A stretch of DNA of 22,554 bases from TMED14 sp964475135 (GTDB lineage Bacteria > Bacteroidota > Bacteroidia > Flavobacteriales > Schleiferiaceae). Of the stretch, positions 7,178 through 12,866 are shown piece after piece; positions within the stretch are counted from its first letter, which is position 1, and each line of letters begins with the position of its first letter. The notes beneath the pieces are model-generated. The model saw only the letters and a list, made by a program, of their open reading frames with translations, was not told the DNA's origin and made no database searches. The position numbers and the translations under genes are program-made. The stretch covers positions 1-22,554 of the forward strand of contig CAYYWL010000025.1 of assembly GCA_964475135.1 (NCBI GenBank), in the 5' to 3' direction.

Positions 7178-7813
7178 ATGGGACTACACGACGACCGCAA
7201 AGAATACGTCAAGGGCAGCCTTGACGATCGATGGATGCTTGCGGATCCATTTGTTCAATTTCAAGCGTGGATGGATGAGTACCGCGCCACGGGTGTCGAA
7301 GACGCAACCGCGTTTGCGTTGAGCACCGTAGCAACCAACGGTGATCCGGATGCACGGACTGTACTGCTCAAGGAGTTTCGCGAGGGCGACCTCATCTTCT
7401 ACACAAACTATTCGTCGAAAAAAGCAAAGGACCTTGAATCCCATCCTCGGGCACATGCTTTGTTTTTTTGGCCAAGTCTCGAACGGCAAATTCGCGTGCT
7501 TGGTTCCGTACACAAAATTTCGCCTAAAGAAAGTACGGCATACTTCAAGAGCCGTCCGCTCGGAAGCCAGTGGGGTGCCGCAGCTTCGCAGCAGTCCGAA
7601 CCCATTGCGTCACGTGAAGCCATGGAAGCACAGCTCAAGGCCGTTCAAGAGAAGCATCCAGAGTCCATCGAGCGTCCTGAACATTGGGGTGGGTACGCCA
7701 TCCGCGCCGAACGCATCGAATTTTGGCAGGGGAGGGAAAGCCGCCTTCACGACCGCATTCAGTTTACCCGCCAGCCCGACCAAAGCTGGACGGCACAACG
7801 CCTTCAACCATGA
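7178..7813 (+). CDS. pdxH: Pyridoxamine 5'-phosphate oxidase
   Basis: A 211-residue FMN enzyme that oxidises pyridoxamine or pyridoxine 5'-phosphate to PLP. FMN-binding segments are visible: RTVLLK at 60-65, FYTNYSSKKAKDL at 74-86 and RQIRVLG. The substrate-side motif YFKSRPLGSQWGA starts at 122, and the active-site RLHDR places R189 and H191 at the positions of E. coli R197 and H199. C-terminal W-x-x-x-RL-x-P is conserved. A weak -7 box, TAATTTAG (7163-7170), lies in the 21-base gap to algH. The stop overlaps the next gene's start by ATGA. Two genes away lies a PLP enzyme, but on the far side of algH. Confidence 0.96.
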   Translation: MGLHDDRKEYVKGSLDDRWMLADPFVQFQAWMDEYRATGVEDATAFALSTVATNGDPDARTVLLKEFREGDLIFYTNYSSKKAKDLESHPRAHALFFWPSLERQIRVLGSVHKISPKESTAYFKSRPLGSQWGAAASQQSEPIASREAMEAQLKAVQEKHPESIERPEHWGGYAIRAERIEFWQGRESRLHDRIQFTRQPDQSWTAQRLQP

Positions 7814-8820
7814 GTACATCGAAATTTGCAGTGGTCGGTTGCGGCCGCATTGGCCAGCGCCACATTGAAATGATTCGCAATTTGGCGAACGCCGAACTGG
7901 TCGCCACCTGCGACGTAAAGAATGCCGCAGAACTTGGCATGGCAGAAGGCACGCCCCACTATACCTCACTCGAGGAGCTCTTGCGGGTGCATTCGGTAGA
8001 TGTAATGGCAGTAGCTAGTCCTAACGGACTGCACGCCCAGCACGCGCTGCTCGGAATTGAATCCGGGGCCCATGTGATTGTTGAAAAGCCTATGGCGCTG
8101 CACAAGTCCGACGCCGAACGTATACTGCACTCCGCCCTTCAGCGCGGACGCTACGTGTTTGGGGTGATGCAAAACCGCTATTCGCCTCCTTCGGAGTGGC
8201 TGAAGTCCGTGGTGGACCAAGGCCTGCTGGGCGACATTTTTCAAGTACACATCGACTGTTTTTGGAACCGCGACGACCGCTACTACCACGCCGGCGGTTG
8301 GCATGGTACCAAAGAGTTGGACGGCGGAACCTTGTTCACTCAGTTCAGTCACTTTATTGACATTCTGTACTGGGTATTTGGAGACGTGAAGCCTCTTTCT
8401 GCGCTTCTGCGCAACTACAACCACGGCCACAGCATCGAATTTGAGGACAGTGGCCTTGTTCACTTTGCACTTCCGCAGCACGGAGCCGCACTCGGTTCGC
8501 TGAACTACAGCACCAGCGTGTGGGACGCCAACCTCGAAAGCTCAATGACCATCATCGGATCTAAGGGAAGCATTAAAGTAGCCGGTCAGTACATGAACGA
8601 AGTGGTGCACTGCCACATTGAGGGCTACCGCATGCCTGAACTGGCTCCGAGCAATCCGCCCAACGACTACGGCCCCTACAAGGGTTCGGCCGCGAACCAC
8701 ATGTATGTGTACGAAAACGTGCGTGACGTACTGGTCGGAACCAAACCCATAACCACCAATGCCCTGGAGGGACTGAAGGTGGTTGAAATCATTGAGTCCA
8801 TCTACGCTCTAGCGCGCTAA
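7810..8820 (+). CDS. Gfo/Idh/MocA family NAD(P)-dependent oxidoreductase
   Basis: A 336-residue sugar-type dehydrogenase. The Rossmann motif GCGRIG is at 10-15, the conserved EKP at 92-94 (VIVEKPMAL), and the C-terminal catalytic region reads GGTLFTQFSHFIDILYWVFG with H181 and D184. The family oxidises or reduces hydroxyls of sugars, inositols and nucleotide sugars. A role in a cell-surface sugar pathway is possible, but the substrate cannot be read from sequence and no glycan genes are nearby. The ATG at 7810 is chosen because the Rossmann fold begins at once (MSTSKFAVVG) and it overlaps the pdxH stop as ATGA; a longer frame opening at 7684 adds 42 residues read through pdxH. Confidence 0.9.
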   Translation: MSTSKFAVVGCGRIGQRHIEMIRNLANAELVATCDVKNAAELGMAEGTPHYTSLEELLRVHSVDVMAVASPNGLHAQHALLGIESGAHVIVEKPMALHKSDAERILHSALQRGRYVFGVMQNRYSPPSEWLKSVVDQGLLGDIFQVHIDCFWNRDDRYYHAGGWHGTKELDGGTLFTQFSHFIDILYWVFGDVKPLSALLRNYNHGHSIEFEDSGLVHFALPQHGAALGSLNYSTSVWDANLESSMTIIGSKGSIKVAGQYMNEVVHCHIEGYRMPELAPSNPPNDYGPYKGSAANHMYVYENVRDVLVGTKPITTNALEGLKVVEIIESIYALAR

Positions 8821-8834
8821 CTGCGCGCAATGGT

Positions 8835-8863
8835 AAAAAAAAAGCCGCCCATTGGGCGGCTTT
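8835..8863. terminator. Bidirectional terminator between the oxidoreductase and HU genes
   Basis: A perfect 10-bp stem (AAAGCCGCCC 8841-8850, GGGCGGCTTT 8854-8863) with loop ATT lies between two convergent genes. On the minus strand it is followed by a run of nine T (A-run 8835-8843), a strong signal for the HU transcript. On the plus strand the tail is only TTTCGCG, so it acts mainly for HU and probably weakly for the oxidoreductase. Confidence 0.9.
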
Positions 8864-8885
8864 CGCGTTTAGGTGATTTTGGGCA

Positions 8886-9155
8886 TTAGAGTTTGCCAGC
8901 CAGCTCAGCGCCAGCCTTGAACTTAGCAACCTTCTTAGCAGCGATTTTGATAGTCGCGCCAGTTTGTGGGTTGCGGCCCTCACGAGCACCGCGCTCTGAT
9001 ACGCTGAAGGTACCGAAACCTACGAGTGATACTTTGCCACCTTTGGCAAGGGCACCACCAATGTTGTTGGTTACTGAGTCTAGGGCAACTTTAGCTTGTG
9101 CCTTAGAGATACCAGCTTCAGCAGCGATGGCGTCGATGAGTTCTGCCTTGTTCAT
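8886..9155 (-). CDS. hup: DNA-binding protein HU
   Basis: An 89-residue nucleoid-associated protein that binds and bends DNA as a dimer. It shows the family order: helical N-terminus (MNKAELIDAIAAEAGISKAQ), then GGKVSLVGFGTFSV, the DNA-binding arm signature ERGAREGRNPQTGATIKI, and the basic C-terminus KKVAKFKAGAELAGKL. The ATG at 9153-9155 is preferred to a frame opening at 9224 because HU proteins begin MNKAELI and the promoter lies between. It is a single gene with a strong promoter on one side and a strong terminator on the other, as fits an abundant protein. HU and IHF subunits are hard to separate by eye; HU is more likely. Confidence 0.95.
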   Translation of the reverse strand: MNKAELIDAIAAEAGISKAQAKVALDSVTNNIGGALAKGGKVSLVGFGTFSVSERGAREGRNPQTGATIKIAAKKVAKFKAGAELAGKL

Positions 9156-9196
9156 GCTTGTTGTTTTTTTAAGAGTGATTAAACGTTTGGTTTTCC

Positions 9197-9227
9197 CAAA
9201 TATAGGCGGAATCCCAATACGCACAAG
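9197..9227 (-). promoter_or_regulatory. Strong Bacteroidetes-type promoter of the HU gene
   Basis: On the minus strand CTTG (complement of 9224-9227) is followed after exactly 19 bases by TATATTTG (complement of 9197-9204), a perfect -7 TAnnTTTG with a one-mismatch -33. It leaves a leader of roughly 35 bases, which is A-rich before the ATG (AAAAAAACAACAAGC) and has no clear Shine-Dalgarno. The -33 box lies 3 bases from the end of fmt. Confidence 0.8.
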
Positions 9228-9230
9228 GAT

Positions 9231-10193
9231 TTAGTCAATTTTTTGACCACTTAGTGTAAATCGGCCCCTTAATCGACTTCCGCGAACGAAATCTACAGCG
9301 CTCATTCGGCGTTTACCCGGCCACTGTACTTCGTGAACGACCGCGTGAGCATCCGCTGAAAACAACTTAATTCCTTGATTATCAATTAAATAATGAGAAA
9401 CCTCGGATTGAGTGAGGGCAACAGACTCTGGCCATTCGCTCCCAAAGAGCTTCCAGCGCTGATTCGGGGAATCTGGGGTCGGCAAACTAGCTCCAGGGAT
9501 GGGATCGCAGGCTCTAATGCGGTTGTGGACTTCCCAGAGGGTGTCTAAGTGCTCTAGCTGAGCGAATTCTGGCGTTAGTTTGGGCGCGGAACGCTGCACA
9601 AGTTCCTGGTCTTGGGGCTGTGGACGAAGATCTTGGTGCACGCGCTGTACGAGAACATCTGCCGCGAGCTGGGCGCCTTCTGCAGCCATCCGAGCATAAA
9701 GTTCACCAAACGTTTCGTTGGCTCCGACCGGAATTCGAACCTGACGAAGGATGGGCCCTTCGTCAATCGCGTGGTTGAGCGAAAACGCGGTGACTCCCGT
9801 TCCGGAATCGCCGTAGGCAAGGCTCCACTGAATGGGGGCTGCTCCGCGAAGGTCGGGAAGGAGCGAGCCGTGGATGTTGAGCGAGCCGTAGGGTGGCATG
9901 TTCCAGACGGCTTCGGGAAGCATGCGAAAAGCCACCACTGTGAAAATATCAGCGTTGAAGGCGGCGAGTTCCGTCAAAAATTCAGGATCGCGCAGCTTCT
10001 CTGGCTGCAAAAGCGGAATGCAGTGTTCGTTCGCAAGCCGAGCGACTGGACTCGACGTGAGCTGCTGTCCGCGGCCGCTCGGTCGGTCTGGAGCCGAAAC
10101 AACCGCCACCACATCTACATCGGGAGCGTCAATGAGCGTACGTAGACTCGTTGCGGCAAAGTCGGGGGTGCCAAAAAATACGGTGCGTAGCAT
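9231..10193 (-). CDS. fmt: Methionyl-tRNA formyltransferase
   Basis: A 320-residue enzyme that formylates Met-tRNA(fMet) with 10-formyltetrahydrofolate for translation initiation. The catalytic triad falls at the same numbers as in E. coli: Asn106 and His108 in SLNIHGSLLPDLRGAAPIQW, and Asp144 in HAIDEGPIL. N-terminal MLRTVFFGTPDFA and the C-terminal OB-type tRNA-binding domain are present. The ATG at 10191-10193 (MLRTVFFGT) is chosen over a frame opening at 10319 that runs into recQ. It lies 17 bases downstream of the recQ stop on the same strand, so it probably belongs to the ATPase-recQ-fmt operon. The usual partner def is not adjacent. Confidence 0.96.
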   Translation of the reverse strand: MLRTVFFGTPDFAATSLRTLIDAPDVDVVAVVSAPDRPSGRGQQLTSSPVARLANEHCIPLLQPEKLRDPEFLTELAAFNADIFTVVAFRMLPEAVWNMPPYGSLNIHGSLLPDLRGAAPIQWSLAYGDSGTGVTAFSLNHAIDEGPILRQVRIPVGANETFGELYARMAAEGAQLAADVLVQRVHQDLRPQPQDQELVQRSAPKLTPEFAQLEHLDTLWEVHNRIRACDPIPGASLPTPDSPNQRWKLFGSEWPESVALTQSEVSHYLIDNQGIKLFSADAHAVVHEVQWPGKRRMSAVDFVRGSRLRGRFTLSGQKID

Positions 10194-10209
10194 GAAGCAA
10201 AGGTCGGAA

Positions 10210-12069
10210 CTAAAGCGTGACCCAGCCAGATTCATCGAGGTTCCACCAACCCAAATCGGCCCCGCGACCCAAAAAGCGCGCTGCTTCAGAACGGGAAAGT
10301 CCAGTTCGCTCCGCGGCATCCCTGATGCTCAATCGCTGCGATTCGGAACCGTGCAGCGCTGTGAGCAGAGCATAGGCTAGCTCAGAGGGATCTCGCTTGG
10401 ACCTGCACACATCGCAGCGGCCACAGTCCTCGGCAGCAACCTCTCCGAAGTAGGCCAGCAGTTGGGTAAACCGGCATTCGACCCCATTGGGGTCGAGCAT
10501 TGCGACCACGGCGCGGGACCGTGCCAAGATTCGGTTGCGGTCTAAGTCCCACTCGGCCTTAGAAATGGGACTCGACCCTTGTGGAAACCGAGGGTGGGCC
10601 CAGCGGTACGTGGTTCCATTGCCGCCACCCTCAAGGCTGATTAGTTCGAGTTCCGCGGCACGGTTGAGCAGTAGGCGAACCTGGGCCAACGTCCAACCGC
10701 CAATTCCCGCGAGCGCACTGAGTTCGATGCGCTCTGAGTGGTGCACAATCCCGGGGTAGCGTCGGGCGAGTGTGTAGAGTAGGTCTGAATAGGCGGGGTT
10801 TGCCTCGGCGATGTCGACGAGCTCACTGCCTCCGTAGCGGAGCTGTACGCGAAACTGGGCTTCGGACTCTTCAATCACTTCGACCAAGCCTTTGCGCGCC
10901 ATGATGCGTAGCACGAGTTCGTGCGCGGGACTTAGGGGGCGAATGCGAACTCCTGGTCCGTCACCAACCGCGATTTGCGCCTTGCTGGCTAGTTCGTGGT
11001 AGTGCTGAATCCACGTGGCGAATGGAGGCATGGAGCGTTCCATCTTGCGGGTGAACGCAGCGAGTGCCTTGGGTTCGAGCAGCACAAGTGCCTCGGCCTC
11101 TTGGCCATCTCGTCCGCCGCGACCAATCTCTTGGTAGAGTGCTTCGGGACTCTCCGGGAGTTCGATGTGCAGCACCTGACGCACGTCAGGCTGGTCAATT
11201 CCCATTCCGAATGCAGTCGTCGCGACCATCGTGCGCACACTGCCGCTACTCCAGGCCGTCTGAAGGCGTTCGCGGTCGGAACGCGGCATCCCCGCATGGT
11301 AGGGAGCTGCCGGAATTCCGCGGTCTGAAAGGTGCTGGGCCCAGCGGGTGGCCGCAACACGGCTCCGGACGTAGACAATTTGCCGTCCGTCGTAGGGGCG
11401 AATCGAGGCGGCGCAGGCAGTGGCAATGTCGGCGACTTCGCGTACCGACCAAATAAGGTTGGGGCGCGCAAACGATGCCTGAAACACTTGGGGATCGCGA
11501 AGACCGAGAAGCTGAATCACGTCTGCGAGTACGTCAGGGGTGGCCGAGGCCGTCAGTGCGATGCACGGAACTTGGCTGAGCGACTCGCGAAGTTCCTTGA
11601 GCTGGGTATACTGTGGCCTGAAGTCATGGCCCCATTGACTGACGCAGTGGGCCTCATCAATGGCCAGCAAGCGTACGTCCCAGTGCTCGATTATGGCGGT
11701 AAAGTTCCGCGATCGGGCGCGTTCGGGCGAAACATAGGCGAATTGGGGCGGACGGCGCTGCAGGTCCATCCAATCCGAATTTTTGAGGTCTCCGGCGAGT
11801 GAACGGGCGTCGATTCCGCGCTGTACCAACTGGGCCACTTGGTCCGACATCAGCGAAATGAGTGGTGAGATCACGATGGTGGTTCCGCCCAAGGCGAGCC
11901 CCGGAACCTGAAAGCACAGCGACTTACCACCTCCCGTAGGGAGTAGCGCCACAGTGTCGTGGCCAGAAACTACGGATTCCGCAATCGGGCGCTGCAGCGG
12001 CCGAAAGTCGGGGTAGCCCCAAACAGCCTGCAGTACCTGCTGCAGGCGATCACTTGCGCCCGAGGACAT
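10210..12069 (-). CDS. recQ: RecQ-family ATP-dependent DNA helicase
   Basis: A 619-residue 3'-5' superfamily 2 helicase for recombination and fork repair. Motif 0 is YPDFRPLQ (19-26), Walker A TGGGKS (45-50), the DEAH box and aromatic loop AIDEAHCVSQWGHDFRPQY (D138-H141), TASATP, then motif VI QEIGRGGRDG. A zinc-binding RQC site is intact with C532, C549, C552 and C555, followed by a short helix-turn-helix-like tail. There is no HRDC domain, and the region between helicase core and zinc site is divergent, so it belongs to the shorter Bacteroidetes RecQ class rather than an E. coli RecQ copy. Its ATG overlaps the end of the upstream ATPase gene by 20 bases, suggesting coupling. Confidence 0.93.
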   Translation of the reverse strand: MSSGASDRLQQVLQAVWGYPDFRPLQRPIAESVVSGHDTVALLPTGGGKSLCFQVPGLALGGTTIVISPLISLMSDQVAQLVQRGIDARSLAGDLKNSDWMDLQRRPPQFAYVSPERARSRNFTAIIEHWDVRLLAIDEAHCVSQWGHDFRPQYTQLKELRESLSQVPCIALTASATPDVLADVIQLLGLRDPQVFQASFARPNLIWSVREVADIATACAASIRPYDGRQIVYVRSRVAATRWAQHLSDRGIPAAPYHAGMPRSDRERLQTAWSSGSVRTMVATTAFGMGIDQPDVRQVLHIELPESPEALYQEIGRGGRDGQEAEALVLLEPKALAAFTRKMERSMPPFATWIQHYHELASKAQIAVGDGPGVRIRPLSPAHELVLRIMARKGLVEVIEESEAQFRVQLRYGGSELVDIAEANPAYSDLLYTLARRYPGIVHHSERIELSALAGIGGWTLAQVRLLLNRAAELELISLEGGGNGTTYRWAHPRFPQGSSPISKAEWDLDRNRILARSRAVVAMLDPNGVECRFTQLLAYFGEVAAEDCGRCDVCRSKRDPSELAYALLTALHGSESQRLSIRDAAERTGLSRSEAARFLGRGADLGWWNLDESGWVTL

Positions 12070-12601
12070 GAAGTATAAATTCTACGCGCTGTTCCACAGA
12101 TGCCCGTGGAACCTCAATGAGTTCGTAGCCCAACGCGGAGTAGGTTGAGACCAGCGATTCGTGGACTTGGACCGCCGTTTCGAAGGGTTCCCAGCGCTCG
12201 CCGTCGGTGCGGTATATGGCTTCCCAGGGCGGAAAAATGAACACTTTGTAGTGGTAGGGGTAGGGCGTGGGGTCCATCCATGCGGGGACTTCTTTGTCGC
12301 CCGCCTGAAGGTAGCTCAGTGTGTCAAGCAGGCTGCGGTCAAAAAACACATCGCCCTCGGTATGCTCCGCCTCGGCATGCTGGGCTGCCCGGAGCTTCCA
12401 AATGACTTCTGAAAAGGCCAAAAGGTTGCGCCACGGATCGTCTCCACCGAGCTTCGTGCCCTCTTGAGTAATGATGTCCCGCGAAATTTCGTGGAGCACT
12501 GGGTACCCAAGCTCCTGAAGCAGTGCGACTACCGAAGTTTTTCCGGTAGATGGCGCGCCAGTGAGCACGATGCGTCGAGTTGTGGTGTTACTTTGAGTCA
12601 T
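12050..12601 (-). CDS. NadR-like/AAA_28 family P-loop ATPase
   Basis: A 183-residue soluble P-loop protein with Walker A GAPSTGKT at 15-22 and a kinase-like DVFFDRSLLDTLSYL segment near residues 84-98. The layout resembles the AAA_28 predicted ATPases and the ribosylnicotinamide-kinase part of NadR; the substrate is unknown. The ATG at 12599-12601 is chosen: an in-frame TTG lies four codons upstream, but the ATG leaves the usual short lead before the P-loop. This start codon overlaps the start codon of the DUF493 gene on the opposite strand within one CATG. It is the first gene of a probable operon with recQ and fmt. Confidence 0.85.
   Translation of the reverse strand: MTQSNTTTRRIVLTGAPSTGKTSVVALLQELGYPVLHEISRDIITQEGTKLGGDDPWRNLLAFSEVIWKLRAAQHAEAEHTEGDVFFDRSLLDTLSYLQAGDKEVPAWMDPTPYPYHYKVFIFPPWEAIYRTDGERWEPFETAVQVHESLVSTYSALGYELIEVPRASVEQRVEFILHVLGRK
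12588..12595 (+). promoter_or_regulatory. Possible -7 box of the DUF493 gene inside the ATPase coding region
   Basis: TTACTTTG differs from TAnnTTTG at one position and ends 4 bases before the DUF493 ATG, within the first codons of the opposite-strand ATPase gene. The same eight bases occur at a similar place before clpC. Transcription from here would give a leaderless or nearly leaderless mRNA. No -33 match is visible. Confidence 0.35.
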
Positions 12602-12866
12602 GGAAGAAGCCAAATTTCGGGAACTACTGGAGCAAAACTACACCTGGCCCGCACTGTACATGTTTAAATTCATTTGTCCCGCCGACAATGAGTCCATTGC
12701 CCGCCTTCAGCAGCTCTTTGATCCCGAAGTAGCAGAGATTTCTCTTCGCCCATCCTCAAAAGGAAACTACGTGTCCGTTACAGCCAAAGAGCTAATGCTC
12801 AGCGTTGAAGCTGTAATGCAGCGTTACGAAGAAGCCCGGGGAATCCCCGGGCTTATCAGTCTTTAA
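12600..12866 (+). CDS. DUF493 family protein
   Basis: An 88-residue protein of the DUF493 (YbeD-like) family, small ACT-like alpha/beta proteins of uncertain function. Supporting features are YTWPALYMFKFICPADNES near the start, a central ISLRPSSKGNYVSVTAKELM strand pair, and the conserved end GIPGLISL. The whole length matches the family, so the ATG at 12600 is secure. Its start codon shares bases with the divergent ATPase start (CATG, 12599-12602) and its stop shares TTAA (12863-12866) with the stop of convergent clpC, so no intergenic DNA exists on either side. A 10-bp stem-loop is formed by the codons for the conserved C-terminus. Confidence 0.88.
   Translation: MEEAKFRELLEQNYTWPALYMFKFICPADNESIARLQQLFDPEVAEISLRPSSKGNYVSVTAKELMLSVEAVMQRYEEARGIPGLISL
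12832..12854. terminator. Terminator-like hairpin inside the 3' end of the DUF493 coding region
   Basis: A perfect 10-bp stem (AAGCCCGGGG 12832-12841, CCCCGGGCTT 12845-12854) with loop AAT lies in the DUF493 codons for ARGIPGL. On the minus strand it begins 8 bases after the clpC stop and is followed by CTTCG, a weak T tail. Since clpC and DUF493 converge with no gap, it is the only candidate intrinsic terminator for either transcript. Confidence 0.55.

Noticed and set aside
12599..12613. TTG start four codons upstream of the ATPase ATG, which would lengthen the overlap with DUF493
   Set aside because: The ATG is the normal start codon and already gives the usual short lead before the Walker A motif.
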